From Channallabes apus (lineage: Eukaryota; Chordata; Actinopteri; Siluriformes; Clariidae), in the NCBI GenBank assembly GCA_030522415.1, contig CM060108.1, positions 43,095,256 to 43,159,255 of the forward strand: a DNA stretch of 64,000 nt, in the 5' to 3' direction. Below, piece after piece: positions 1 to 11,986 of this stretch. Below the pieces are notes generated by a model. That model ran no database searches, was not told where the DNA came from, and worked only from the letters and a program-made list of their open reading frames with translations. The position numbers were made by a program, and so were the translations under genes. Each line of letters begins with the position of its first letter. Position 1 is the stretch's first letter.

Positions 1-3000
1 GGGTGTTGTTTTTTTCCCCCCGTTGTTTTAAAGGTGAGAAGGTTTTCAGCAGTGTTCAGGACTAGGATTTTAATCGCCATATATGTCGAGTGCCAGTTTG
101 TTGTGTAACGCTGCCGTATGGGTGGATTCCTGACTGTAGCCCTCCTGGCGCTTAGTCGTGTCATAAACGTAGTCCACCTGGAGAATACGAAGTGTTCAAA
201 AACTCCGAGCGCACACCCACCACCAGGAGGCCTGGGCAGAACAGGGATATAAATTGTGTTTTAAAAATGTACGTGCACTAGAGCTGTGTAGGTGAATCGA
301 TCTCTCGTGGGTTGATTTAATTAATTGAATTGCGGAATCAGTTTTTGATTTGGAATCGATTCACATAAAAAAAATTAAAAGAAAGATTAGTTGGGTAAAG
401 TTAAATGCTAAAAAGCATAAAGTTGGGCAGATTAATACTAGCGCTTGCAGAAAAAGAGAAATCGGTGGCATCTTGTACAAATACGCATATTTTGTGCGAG
501 TATCGCTGCTGCTTCTTCTGTTGGTGCTTGGTTGATTACCGCCGTCTACTGGAGGGGACTGGAGTGTGGAGCAGAAGATTAACATGTCACTACAGTGTTT
601 ATTAGATACTTTTAGTTTTCCCAGAGATCCTCCCTGACCCCGTTGACTTGGGATCGGCTCTAAGTATGCCCTGGTTCCATGCATTTACATTTAGCTTTTT
701 GGCAGACGCTCTTATCTAGAGCGACTTGTAGAAGTCCAGGGTTTGATGTTTGACTGGAAATCACACTGATCCAGCAATTTTAATCATTTAAAACTTGTAA
801 GAAATATCGCTGCTCGAAACAGTAAACTTTAGTGCTGCTGAATCAAATCAACAATCTGTCCAAGATTCACAACTCTTAACATACTCAACATGGAGCCTGT
901 TTTTAATAGTAGTTAAATCTGTTCCTTGCAGATTTGTTGAAGTCGGGGGAAAAGCAACAAATTCAAGCAACTGGCGCAAGAGATTTTCATTCAGGTCGAT
1001 TGTCAAAACTTTAGTTCCCCTTTTTACTTCAGGGACCTCATGAAACCAACCGCAGCAACGTGAGATCAGAGTTTTTGCACGCTCTGAACCCCTCGGACAC
1101 AACTAGATTGCTTTGCTTTGAAAAACTTTCTCCAAAGCGTCCTGCTCCTTTGGGAAATTCTTGTCCTGTCAATAGTTTTTACTACATCACTCTATATCCA
1201 CTTGTATAATTTACACACACATGAAGAGAGCACTGGTTTCACCCGATATAGTCTCGTCGTGTTTCTCTGCACACCTTCGCATGCTGCTCTTAATTTTTTT
1301 TACCACATCTGTTACTATTATTATTTTTATTATTATAGTTAATTTACTATGTTTTTAGAGGATGTAGTAATATAGCAAAAGTGATGGCTCTGCCACTAGG
1401 TGGGATTTCGCTTTATCCATGGGTCTGAGATTCTTGTTTGCACGGTATCTCAAAAAGAAGTGACTGAACGTTTGTAGGATTTTTAAGGAATTATCATGTT
1501 AAGCTGTGGATGAAGATTAAATACAACAAGGTCAAAAGTCTGATATCTATACAGTATATTTCTTTTTTTTGTTTCATTAGCATCTAATTTTATTTAAAAA
1601 GTGGCGGAGTCATCCTCGTCCATGCTGAGACAGGATAGAACTAGGCTTAGTTTGGTTTAAGGGTCTAGTTCATGACTTCAGCCGTAAAATGGCGGTGTTG
1701 GAATTTTTTAATTTTTTTTATATAACTTTTTGTGCAGTAGACCAAAAGCCTTAAACAATGAGCCCAAGCAGAAGCATGTTCTTGTTTATGGCGGTACAAG
1801 ATTCAGAACCGTGTCGCTGATGTGCCTCAGAATGAACGGTCACTGACATAATTGTCACGGATTGATGAGGGATGAGTGGGTGGGTGGGTGGATGGATGGG
1901 TGCATGGGGATATGGATGGGTTGTGACAGACAGACGAATGAATCGGATGGTTCGGATTGATTAGTTCTGTGGTTAAAAGGGTGGATGGATAGGTGGTGGG
2001 TGTTGTGGTCAGTTCAATGGGTCAGTTAGTGGTGGATGAAATAGGGATGGATATCAACAGATGGGCTGCAGTCAGTAATGATCTCCTGTACTAAAAATAA
2101 ATACACTGAGCTGCACGGCAGGCGAGCGCAGTTAACCGGCACACTGCTCAAACTTGATGCCAGTTGTGATGATAGCAGTGTCATGTAGCTACGATTTGAA
2201 GGATACATGTTGCGTTTTTGTCTGTTACATTGTTACATGCTTTGTGTCATATATTTTTATTTTCAATTCTGAGTAACGGCAGCAGTTAATCTTACATCAG
2301 ACTTAACCTCTGTCCACTTTTTTTTTTTTTTTTTTTTTTTTTAAAGCAACTCCAGCTTGTAGAGGTGCTGTTTCTTTACTTTTTGTCTTTTGTGCACATC
2401 TAATTATTATGAAAGGGTTTCTATTTCAGGCAGTGTTGAAAGCATGACCAAAACGTTTGAGCTGTGGGTGTAGAAGGTTTCATCCATCATGACCGAGCCC
2501 ACAGATCTTCATTGTATGAGTTGAGTGTTACAGTGACCCTTTTATTTTATTTTTTTTTCAATCCAAATATAACAGGCTTGTCCTGTATTTTTGGTTAGCT
2601 ATACTGTTGCATTTATGTATTATTTTGCAGCTTTGACGTATCTCCACTGATTAAGAGCTTATCTTATTATACCCTGGTACATGTTTATGATTTGGCTCAG
2701 AACACTCAGAAAGTACTGTACATTTTCAGTCAATGATCTGTAGCAGATACCGTTCGCTGTGAAAGTGGAACTGACAGTTTCCTCATTTTTTTTTGTGGAA
2801 ACCGAATCTGAGACTTGCCGGATGCACATGAAATCTTTTTTTCTTTTCTTTTTTTTTCTCTACACCCTACAACACATTTGAATTTAAAGTTGCAAGTCAT
2901 AGGTATGGATGTTTGCAATGCTTGATTTTCAAGGTACATTCTCACAGACACATACTTTGAAAAATTATTTTAAAAAGGAAGAAAAAAAAAACACTGGGGT

Positions 3001-3130
3001 TTGTCTGCCTCATCTCCTTTGTATCACGGAATTCAGTTATTGTTCTGCTCATAATGCATATATGCATTGTTTCTTATATATGTTTTTATTTATACACATT
3101 AGAGATGCTAATAAATTTTATTTTTAAAAT
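1..3130. other. Non-coding stretch; possible 3' UTR end of an upstream gene
   Basis: I find no supported coding exon here. The stretch is AT-rich with T-runs (for example 2318-2342) and a GGTG/GGAT-rich simple region near 1870-1925. A short piece at about 680-735 matches the fish repeat that reads 'cagacgctcttatc..agagcgactt' and recurs near 51885. An AATAAA hexamer at 3110-3115, followed by a T-rich tail, could be the polyadenylation signal of a + strand gene lying left of the window; this is speculative. Open frames here, such as the 84-codon frame at 848-1102 (-), show no recognisable domain. Confidence 0.3.
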
Positions 3131-3227
3131 TGCATGGTGATTTTTTTATTTTTTTTATTACTGTTGCAGCATTCCTTCATCTATTGGATGTATTCTAGCC
3201 TACGCGAACAGTCCTGGCAGTGCCTTC

Positions 3228-4205
3228 AAGATTCAAAGAACTTTATTAATCCCAGAGGGAAATTGCTCTTGGTTATACAGTTGCTCAGATTAATTTACCG
3301 GGAAGGAAGAAAAGTTCAGTTGGCGGGGGGGGGGTATATATTAGACAGGAAAATAAAATTAAAGAAACAGAAGTGTAAAATTCAACGAAAAATAACAATA
3401 AATAGAAGTAAAAATAGAATGGAATAGTAATTAGTTCTGGCACATAATTTAGTTACCTATTGCACTAAAACTTAGTGTAAGTGAAAAGAAGTATTGCACA
3501 AGTGTATTATTATCAGATATTGCACTTAGAACATTGAGTTGTGTGAACAAAAAGTGTCAGAAGTGTAAAATGTTATTGGTTATTAACCAGGAACTACAGA
3601 CAGTCCCTGACCTGTAGTGAAAATGCTATAGAGAAGAGTTATAAAATTTTATGTCCGTAGGGAGAAAAGATCTCCTGTGGCGCTCCGTAGAACACCTGGT
3701 CATAATTAGTCTCTGGCTGACGTTGCTCCTCTGGTCGGTGAGAACCCCGTATAGCGGGTGAGAAGGATTGCTCAAGATTGTTCGTATTTTGGACAGAATC
3801 CTCCTCTTTGCCACGACATCAACAGAGTCCAGATCCAAACCCAGGACAGATCCGGCCCTTTTAATGACCTTGTCCAGTCTGTTTCTGTCTGCCGCTTTTA
3901 TGTTACATCCCCAGCAGACCACAGCAAAGAAGACGACACTCGCCACCACAGATTCGTAAAACATCCGAAGAATGGTATTACAGATGTTGAAAGACATGAG
4001 CCTTCTCAGAAAGTACAACCTGCTCTGTCCTTTCTTGTAGAGGACCACTGTGTTAACTGACCAGTCCAGTTTATTATCCAAATGGACTCCTAGGTATTTG
4101 TACTCAGAGACCATGTACACTGTCTCTCCCTGGACAGATATAGGAGTCACAGGGGTTCCACCTTTCCTAAAGTCGACCACCAGCTCCTTCGTTTTCTTGA
4201 CATTA
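3228..4205 (-). mobile_element. Rex1/Babar-like non-LTR retrotransposon, 5'-truncated 3' part
   Basis: A 184-codon frame on the - strand (4180-3626) is the C-terminal part of a reverse transcriptase ORF. It has the 'YKYLGVHLDNKLDW' segment, then 'KKGQSRLYFLRRL', 'FYESVVASV' and an 'RHRRSFLPTDIKFYNSSL' end typical of fish Rex1-like LINEs. The 3' tail at about 3228-3290 reads as the common 'ctttattaatcccagagggaaattgc' end. The catalytic palm lies upstream and is absent, so the copy is dead. Family assignment is from memory of motifs. Confidence 0.7.
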
Positions 4206-4485
4206 AGTCAAGTTCCTTAAAGGAAGCATTCGCAAATCTTGAGTCGCATTAATCTTCATTAACAATTTCCTACATTACCCACAATATCCTTTAAACATCA
4301 ATTGACAGTGGTGCGGTAGGATTACCCATCAAGTCGTCATTCCTCAACTAATTAATTGGAATTATAAACACTGCTGCACCTGTGCTAGCAATCTAACAGT
4401 ACTAATTTTACCCTGTGATGTTGGAGCATCAACCAACAAACCGGAACTAGAATCTCTAAACATCGTTAGTAAGAGATCATTTAGG

Positions 4486-4650
4486 TATAAGTGTTGTAGC
4501 ACAGTGGCTTAGTGGTTGGCACCATCGTCTTGTGCCGTCCGGGTTCGATTCCCGCCTCTGTGCATTCTCCGGTTTCCTCCAACAGTCCAAAGACCCTGTA
4601 TACTGGATAAAGTGGTATGGACAATTAATGAGATGAACTGTTGTACCTGT
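4486..4650 (+). repeat. tRNA-derived SINE, internally deleted
   Basis: The head has an A-box-like stretch ('agtggcttagtggttggcacc') and a B box ('gggttcgattccc' near 4540), followed directly by the tail ('accctgtatactggataaagtggtat') of the SINE seen in full at 11028-11409. The middle is missing. The box pair could suggest a tRNA gene, but there is no acceptor-stem pairing and the downstream body is SINE. Confidence 0.6.
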
Positions 4651-4974
4651 GATAATTATGTGAAAGACCAAAGTCTTATTACATCATAAAATATAGGAGA
4701 CAATTCCGGGGCATGCAGTTCAACAAGGGAAAAGTGTAGGAGTGGGAGAAATTAAAACTAAAAATAAAATAAAAAATTTAACTTTTTTTTTTAATTGGAA
4801 AATCATTGATTATTTGGTAACATTATGTTTAAAGCTGTTGATCTTTAATTGCTCTCAGATTCACTGTAACAATAAGAGTTCATTCAGTCTGAAATGAAAT
4901 GAATATATTTTTAATAAATCAGTGATCAGTTTCCTGATATTGTTTTTGCAAACTATTACAAAACACAAATTACT

Positions 4975-5112
4975 CACTCACTCGCTTGTTGTCTATATGG
5001 CTTTATCCCTGTGTACAGGATCATAGGGGGCCTGGAGCCTTACTGCAGAAGATTTAGGGCACAAGGCAGGGTACACCCTAAACAGGCTGCCAATCTAGAG
5101 AGATACGAGATA
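4975..5112 (-). repeat. SINE fragment (tail half)
   Basis: It matches the tail half of the 11028-11409 SINE ('gcctggagcc..', 'gggcacaaggcagggtacaccct'). It is diverged and lacks the tRNA-like head. The following 5113-5280 stretch is simple AT-rich sequence. Confidence 0.55.
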
Positions 5113-5700
5113 ACCACGAGATAAATCATTTAAAAATAATTTGTTATTTAATACATAACATATATATAAATAAATATATATAATGTATATATTTTTATTT
5201 TTAAATGTTTACTGTATACATAATTTACCAAAATAATTATTTTAAAACAAAAAATAAATAAAAAAAATTAAAAAGCACTCTTTTTTTTTGTTGTTGACAT
5301 TTTTGGACCAAACGATGACCCGTAGTCAGTGGTGCGTAATAAAGACGTCATCATTCCGCTGCCTGTATTCAGACAACACGCTTTCTGTAAGTAGCTAAGT
5401 ACAAAACTCCATGATATTTTATTATTATTATATAAAATGTTTTATTTCTAGCATCAACTATCATATAGCACAGATACGCTAGTTGTGTCTAATTTGGCTT
5501 TTTTCCCCCTGGTTATGTGCCTGCCTTGTTTAGTTTATTTTTTTTACTAAATATTTTAAGCTTGTCTATATAGTCCACCTGCCATGTATCTCTTTAAATA
5601 TTCAGTCGCATAAATTAATTCAAATAAATAAAATAAACAGTTTATTGCTGTGACGGATACGAAAGTGCTCAATCACTGACCAGACTCTGAGTACAACTAG

Positions 5701-5756
5701 CCAATCAGAGATGAGAAGGCGGGACCTACAGGGAATATAGGACAAGTAGCGGGAAA
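5701..5756 (+). promoter_or_regulatory. Putative exosc4 proximal promoter (CCAAT box and E2F-like site)
   Basis: A CCAATCAG box lies at 5701-5708 and a GCGGGAAA E2F-like motif at 5749-5756, about 105 and 55 bases before the exosc4 ATG. The region is richer in GC than its surroundings and has no TATA box, as expected for a housekeeping promoter. The motifs are seen; the function is inferred. Confidence 0.4.
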
Positions 5757-5807
5757 TCGGTACATGGCGCCGAGTCTATGATTTGATCTTGAACGTTCAG
5801 TTACAGA

Positions 5808-8800
5808 ATGGCTGGACTGGAGCTGCTCTCCGATCAGGGTTACCGGCTGGATGGACGGAAGGCCGCCGAGCTGCGGAAGGTCCAGGCCCGCATGGGGGTG
5901 TTCGGGCAGGCGGACGGGTCTGCGTACATGGAGCAGGGCAACACGAAGGCGCTGGCGGTGGTGTACGGACCGCACGAGGTACATTTATTACACACATCAC
6001 TCAGTACTGCAGGGAGAGCGGAGAGTCTCGTTCAGGGGCTCGAGGCCTCCAAGCCGATAGTTTCACCTGAAGCTTCATTCCATAGAACTTCTTTTAAGGG
6101 ATCGTTGTACTGCCATCTAGTGGACACTTAAAATTGTATTTGTCACATACACAGTACGACATGCAGTGAAATACTTTTTTATATATACATATAATATATA
6201 TATACCACCTGTGACCTTAGAAAGAGAACCAAAGCTTATAATTAGAAATAAATATGAATAAAGGAAATACGGTAGAAAAATTAAATTTAACTAGGATTAA
6301 AAAATAGAAATATACTGTACAGTAGAACATTTTAAAAAAATAAATAAATTTGGTGAAAGACAGATGGTGTGCAAATATGCATAAAAAAGTGTCTTGTTAA
6401 GGTGTCTTATTTAAAGTGTCTTTGTGCAATGGTCCAGAATGTAAATGTAAACATGTAAGTGTAGATGTGTGTGAACGTGTCCATGGATGTTAAAAGATTG
6501 TGTTAGTTCTGTATGGTGGAGGTGTGATTGAGAGACCGTATCGCCTGCGGGAAGAAGCTCCTCCTCAGTCTCTCTGTGTTGGCCTTTAGGGAGCGGAATC
6601 TCTTCCCAGACCGCAACAGAGTGAACAGTCCATTGTTGGGATGGCTGAGGTCCTTCACGATCTTCCTGGCGTTGGTCCAGCACCGTTTGCTGTAGATGGA
6701 GTGCAGGTCAGGGAGCTCGGTGCGGATGATGTGCTCGGCTGATCGCACCACCCTCTGTAGAGCTCGTCTGTCCTGCATGGTGCTGTTTCCAAACCAGGTC
6801 GTGATGTTTCCCCATCAGGATGCTCTCTATGGTGCAGGAGTAGAAATTCCTGAGAACCTTGGAGGGCAGTCTGAAGTCTCTCAAGCGTCTGAGGTGGTAC
6901 AGACGCTGACGGGCCTTTTATTATAATTTTTTTACCACGGTGTTGATGTGACCGGACCATGTCAGGTCCTGCGTGATGTGAACACAGAGGTATCTGAAGC
7001 TGCTGGTTTTTCAAACAGCAACACACACACACGCGTCACAGAAAAAGGATAGCAGCACAATTAATATGTTGCATTCATCACTGACAGTCGTGTGCGTGTG
7101 TGTTGCTGTTTGAAAAACCACTGTTTACAGGAAAACACCATCTCTGAATCTGTGAAAATTAAATGAAGAACCGGAACAGAAAGGGAAAGTGAAGAAGAAA
7201 TACTGTAGGAAGATCATTATTTAATATCTATCTGTTTGTCTATCTGTCTGTGTTTGTGTGTGTGTGTGTGTGTATGTATATAGTGTTTAATATTGGTGGA
7301 AAGAGTGTGTTCGGTGTCAGCAGGCTCTCCAGCATGGGAAAGATTTCACATTTTTATACCCAGCACTAACAAAAGTATGTGAACCCCTGGGGTCCGTTAT
7401 TCGTACGTCGCTACCCCAGTTAGCTGGATTTGATTGTTGTGGATTTGTCCTGATCTTGGATTGTTTTGTTTCTCAATGCGCTTCTCACATTTTCTGCCAT
7501 AGCAACTTGTCCGTAAGCTTGAACCTGCTCAGTAGGCTGCGCTCCTGCCGGGTTATGATTGGTTAAAGAGCTCCACTGACGCGGGCTGACTCACGTGGGA
7601 AAAGAAAAATATCTTGCATATAAAAAAAATGCCCCCCTGCCATGGATTGCCCCCACATACGATCGCTATCAAATATTATATTAGAACATAAATTCACAGG
7701 TTTATTATCAAATATGATATTACTATTATAATAAACCCTAGGCACGAGACAGCCGTCAAGACCATTTAATACAAATTCTTGTATAATGTTAAGTTTGTAA
7801 CATTTATTTTTCAGGGTTTTGGCATGAAAATGCAAATAAATATTTATATAAAATAAAAAATTTAACGAAACAAATTTTATTATAAAATAAATAATATAAA
7901 AGTTTACATGTATATGAAAAAAAAATTAATATTTCAATTTTTTTCATATACAACATATATATTCTCGTATTGCTTATTTTATTTTGTCTCATGTAATTTG
8001 TAAACCATTAACCTATGAATTTATGTTCTAATATGATATTTGATGGTGATTATGTAGGGAGGGGGAGGGGGGCATTTCAACGCATAACAGGTGTTACAAA
8101 AAAAATCGGAAGGGCTTGTGATCAGTGTTTCTACTGTCGATGCATATCGCCTTTTAAACCAACTCACGAGTGCGCAATAATCCTAGTCAACTCAATCCGG
8201 CCAAACTAATCATCAACAACAGGTGTGCTCGAAGAACCAACTTAGCCAGGTCTTAATTAGCACGATGATCTCATCTTAGATGTGTCAGTTCATCTCGGAT
8301 GTGTCAAGCGACGTACGAAGAACGGACCCCTGGTCAGCACACTCGTATGTGGTTATTTAACACAGTTGGAAGCACACAGTTATACAGAACATCTTTATAC
8401 ACTGATCAGCCTATTGATTGAAGTTCTGTGTAGTCCGACGGAGTTACTGTAGCTCGGGTTGCCGAGACCCTGTATACGGTATAAAGCAGTATAGATGATG
8501 AGTGAGTAACAAACCAGCATTAAGTACCACCCTTTTCTTTTCTTTTTTTATTTTTATTTATTTATTTTTATTTTCCATGTGTTTTCTTTCAGATCCGCGG
8601 GTCTAGAAGTAAATCCCTACATGACCGTGCGGTCATTAACTGTCAGTACAGCATGGCCACATTCAGCACGGCGGAGAGGAAAAGGCGACCGCACGGCGAC
8701 CGCAAGTCCAGCGAGATGAGCCTTCACCTGAAACAGACCTTCGAAGCGGCCGTCCTTACCCAGCTCTACCCACGCTCCCAGATAGACATCTACGTTAAGG

Positions 8801-9346
8801 TACCTGCGGATGGATGTTAATAACAAAGCAAGCATTGTCATTGTTGGTGTTGAACAATAGCCATGTTTCCACTAAGGAGATGTTGGCTTTGAATGAAGCA
8901 ACCAGTTTAGAAAGAGTGTCCAAAGTTGTTTTATTTCTATTGTATTTATATGGATGCACTAAGAAATTTATTTTTCTCCCATACAGATCCTTCAGTCAGA
9001 CGGCGGAAACTATAGCGCGTGTGTCAACGCGGCTACTCTGGCCCTGGTGGACGCCGGCATCCCCATGCGCGATTACGTGTGCGCCTGCACGGCTGGCTTT
9101 GTGGAGGACACGCCGCTGGCTGACCTGTGCCATGCTGAGGAGAGCGGTGGTGGCACCACACTATCCCTGGCACTCCTGCCTCGCAGCGAGAACATCGCGC
9201 TGGTGCAGATGGATGCCCGTCTCCACCAGGACCACCTGGCAGCGCTGATGGAGGCTGCAACAGTCGCCTGTAAGGGTCTCAGTAAAGTGCTGGACAGTGT
9301 AGTGCGCCAACACCTGCAGGAGGTTTCCGTGCAGACGCGAGAGTGA
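5808..9346 (+). CDS. exosc4: Exosome complex component RRP41 (exosome component 4)
   Basis: This encodes the RNase PH-fold subunit RRP41 of the hexameric ring of the eukaryotic RNA exosome, which performs 3'-5' RNA processing and decay in nucleus and cytoplasm; in animals the ring is catalytically inactive and guides RNA to DIS3 or EXOSC10. There are three coding exons: 5808-5978 (57 codons, MAGLELLSDQGYR... to ...VVYGPHE), 8593-8799 (69 codons, with FSTAERKRRPHGDRKSSEM) and 8987-9346 (119 codons plus TGA, with VNAATLALVDAGIPMRDYVC). All introns are phase 0 with GT-AG ends. The sum is 245 aa, the length I recall for the human protein, and the resemblance is near-continuous. The start is the conserved MAGLELL ATG. 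AATAAA at 9486-9491 is the likely poly(A) signal. Intron 1 carries a LINE piece and a MITE; the exons look intact. Confidence 0.97.
6125..7030 (-). mobile_element. Non-LTR retrotransposon 3' fragment in exosc4 intron 1
   Basis: On the - strand, from about 7010 down, the reverse-transcriptase C-terminus reads through several frames: a 'DLTWSGHI' segment, a disrupted 'RLYHLRRLRDF' zone, then an open stretch 6778-6503 with 'RRALQRVVRSAEHIIRTELP', 'HPNNGLFTLL' and 'RRSFFPQAIRSLN'. The 3' UTR ends at about 6130 with the fish LINE tail 'gtcacatacacagtacgac'. It is frameshifted and inactive. Confidence 0.65.
7390..8329. mobile_element. Harbinger-like non-autonomous DNA transposon (MITE)
   Basis: The ends form a 23-bp inverted repeat starting GGGTCCGTT (7390-7412 against 8307-8329) with one mismatch. 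A 3-bp CTG duplication flanks it (7387-7389 and 8330-8332). The rebuilt empty site reads ACCCCTGGTC, close to the CCWGGT core described for a zebrafish Harbinger family. No transposase is present. Inside, 7630-7705 and 8000-8075 are inverted copies of each other, so a second fold-back element may be nested. Confidence 0.7.
8436..8515 (+). repeat. SINE tail fragment
   Basis: It is a short remnant containing 'gagaccctgtatacggtataaagcagtatagatgatgag', matching the tail of the SINE at 4486 and 56345. It sits between the MITE and exosc4 exon 2. Confidence 0.45.
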
Positions 9347-9689
9347 GGAGGACTTGATTAACTCTTGAGAGGGACCGACCTCAAAAGGGAACCCGTCATC
9401 ATCTACGGAATTAACTTTGGATCAGAAAGGAACGAAAAAAAAGAACAAAAATAAAAGAATCAACTGAGAATTTAATTGAATTAAAAATAAAACTTTTTTT
9501 TTAATTGTGGTAATGCCTTTTTTCTCAATACACTCTTTGTTGCAGTGTGTCTGTGCTCTGGTCAGAAAACGGTGCTTTCAACAGTATTAAAAATTGACAA
9601 TTTTTTTTCTAATAATTGACCATCATTAAGAAAACTGGAATAAATTAGCAAATAATCAAATAGTGAGGGATGTTTGTGTGAGTGTGTGT

Positions 9690-9902
9690 ATATACATACA
9701 CATGAAACTGAAACGCACCACAATAATTCATTAGTATGGTGTAGGGCCTCCTTTTGCGGCCAATATAGAATCAATTTGTCCTGCTCAGTGGCCAGAGGGA
9801 TCTTGAGCCATTCCTCTTGCAGAATATTGGCCAGGTGATGCTGGTGGAGGAAAACGTTTCCTGACTCGCTCCTCCAAAACACCCCAAAGTGGCTCATTAA
9901 TT
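9690..9902 (-). mobile_element. Tc1-like transposon remnant
   Basis: The - strand frame 9897-9562 contains '[16 protein letters not shown]', the C-terminal part of a Tc1-like transposase, followed by a 'aataattcattagtatggtgtagggcc' end. The same family is better preserved at 14590-15110. There are no catalytic residues left. Confidence 0.6.
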
Positions 9903-9904
9903 TT

Positions 9905-10380
9905 TAGGTGACTGCGGGTTGATGCGGGTAGCTACAGAAGCCAGTGCAGGGAGCGGAGAAGTGGGGTGAAAAGGTTGAAAACGAGACGTGCAGCTGGATC
10001 AGCTGCAGAGGACGAATGGTGGACAGAGGCAGACCTGCCAGAAGTGAGTTGCAGTAGTGCAGCCTTGAAATAACAAGGGACTGAACGAGCACATGAGTAG
10101 CTTGCGAAGAAAGAAACGGGCGGATTCTTCTGATGTTGTAAAGAAGAGATCGACAAGAGTGATGTGTGGGGAAAATAACAGATGATTGTCCAGAGTCACC
10201 CCAAGATTGCGAGCAGTGGCTGAAGGAGTGATCTGATTGTTGTCCAAGCAGGTCACAAGGTCTTGACCGGGGAATGAATCGCCAGGGATGAACAGCAGTT
10301 CGGTTTTACTCAGATTGAGCTGCCATCCAGGAAGAGATGTCTGCCAGACATGCTGATTCAAGGAAACCAGCGACGCACAT
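9905..10380 (-). mobile_element. L2-type LINE fragment (RT thumb region)
   Basis: Read on the - strand, frames between 10370 and 9905 give '[14 protein letters not shown]', '[20 protein letters not shown]', then '[20 protein letters not shown]' and 'RSLHWL'. This is the block downstream of the YADD motif in fish L2 elements. Frameshifts separate the blocks. A small + strand piece of the same segment occurs at 25055-25150. Confidence 0.65.
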
Positions 10381-10381
10381 A

Positions 10382-10563
10382 CAGTACAGGCCAAAAGTTT
10401 GGACACACCTTCTCATCTATCTGTCAAGTACATAAACTCCACATGTGTTCATCCATAGTTTTGATGCCTTCAGTGAGAATCTACCAATGATAATGGTCAT
10501 GAAAATAAAGAAATTGAACACACTGAATTAGTGAAGGTGTGTCCAAACGTTTGGCCTGTACTG
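10382..10563. mobile_element. Short Tc1-type MITE with TA target duplication
   Basis: The terminal inverted repeats start CAGTACAGGCCAAAAGTTT and end in the complementary sequence GGCCTGTACTG. They enclose 182 bp, flanked by TA on both sides (10380-10381 and 10564-10565). The termini match the abundant fish Tc1 end 'aggccaaaagtttggacacacctt'. No coding sequence. Confidence 0.8.
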
Positions 10564-10569
10564 TAAATG

Positions 10570-11027
10570 CAGTACGAGAGATTTTTACTCTTCCACTAGT
10601 TACTGCTAATTGCATTTAAACATTTAAAACATAAACTACAATTAGGAAAGTATGAAAAATAATCCAAGAGTCCACTGAACTGGATGAGTAAGCAGAGTTT
10701 TATTGCAGCAATAAAAGCCAAAGCAGGTAAACACTTGTGCTCAGGTCAGAATCCAAGGCAAGTTCAATCTACACTCCTTATATACTGTTCACCAAGGGAC
10801 ACCGTCTCCTCCATCAGTTCTCTCAATTATACACTTCTACCAAAAAGAATTGGTTTCCATGATTTCTTCACGTGCTCTTAAAAAGTCTTAGAATTCTATT
10901 TTCCACCATATTCTCTTACGCCATTTCCCGACTGTGGCTGCTTAATAATTCTTTTCATTATTTTCTCTTTTTTTTTGTGCATATTTAACTTTGAACAATT
11001 TATATTATAAATATATTATACATATAT
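10570..11027. other. Unassigned intergenic sequence
   Basis: AT-rich sequence between the MITE and the SINE. I see no coding potential, RNA gene or clear repeat signature. Confidence 0.3.
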
Positions 11028-11409
11028 ATTTATTCATTCATTCATCTTCTATACCGCTTTATCCTGTGTTCAGGGTCGCGGGGGACCTGGAGCCTATCCC
11101 AGGAGGCTTTCGGGCACAAGGCAGGGTACACCCTGGACAGGGTGCCAATCCATCGCAGGGCACATACACACACACACATTCACCCATCCATTCACACACT
11201 ATGGGCAATTTGGGAACGCCAATTAGCCTAACCTGCATATCTTTGGACTGTGGGAGGAAACCGGAGTACCCGGAGGAAACCCACCAAGCACGGGGAGAAC
11301 ATGCAAACTCCATGCACACAGAGACGGGAATCGAGCCTGGCCGGGGAATCGAACCCAGACCCTGAAGGTGCAAGGCGACAGTGCTAACCACTACACCACC
11401 GCGCCGCCA
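11028..11409 (-). repeat. Full-length-looking tRNA-derived SINE
   Basis: Read on the - strand, it begins near 11409 with a promoter-like head ('gtagtggttagcactgtcgcc' A box region and 'gggttcgattccc' B box). A conserved body follows ('catgttctccccgtgcttgg', 'ccaaagatatgcaggttagg'), then a tail ending in ATGAATGAATGA repeats near 11030. Partial copies lie at 4486, 4975, 8436 and 56345. It resembles a common catfish/teleost SINE; the name is not asserted. Confidence 0.75.
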
Positions 11410-11986
11410 TTTCCGTATATATATAAAATTAAATCGGTAACAGGGTGGTGCTTATTTTCTCCCATACAGTTATATTTTTTTATTACAAATAATTACCTAA
11501 AATTAATTACATTAAGATTTAGGCATCTCTCTTTTGCTGCTACATTTATTTTTTTAATAATATTTTGTTTTATTCATTGTCTTCATGATAATATGATGTT
11601 GAATTGGCATACCACACTTTGAGAGACCATGCTTATGATATGTTAAATCTATCATGCAAAATGATTCTACCTTTTCTGAAGAGGAAGTCATTTTACAGTC
11701 ATTTTAAAGAGATGAAACGCCCTGTAAGGTGCTATATGAATAGATGAAAAATATGCGTAAAATATAATCAAACAAATATGATAAGTAAATGAATTCATAA
11801 ACACACACATTTACAGTAACTCCCATTTATTTATTTCATTATTTATTTATTAATTTTTTTGTTGTTTTTTTATTTGCTGCAATCAAGTTAAAATGCCACA
11901 GAGAGATTTTTGTGATAAGGCAAAAAGAAAAAAAAGAAAATAACCAAGCTTTGTGCTATAGTTGGTGCGGTGCTGCTGGGAGCATT
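11410..11986. other. 3' flank of lectin gene 1, including its 3' UTR
   Basis: This is AT-rich with several TTTATT (AATAAA on the - strand) motifs at 11840-11870 that would serve the - strand lectin gene. Patches between about 11640 and 11950 resemble 36410-36740 behind lectin gene 2, so this flank belongs to the duplicated unit. No other feature seen. Confidence 0.45.

Noticed and set aside
848..1102. 84-codon - strand frame near the window start
   Set aside because: The composition looks partly protein-like, but there is no domain or exon border I can support.
4486..4560. tRNA gene candidate with A-box and B-box-like motifs
   Set aside because: No cloverleaf acceptor pairing; the sequence continues as the SINE body seen elsewhere in the window.
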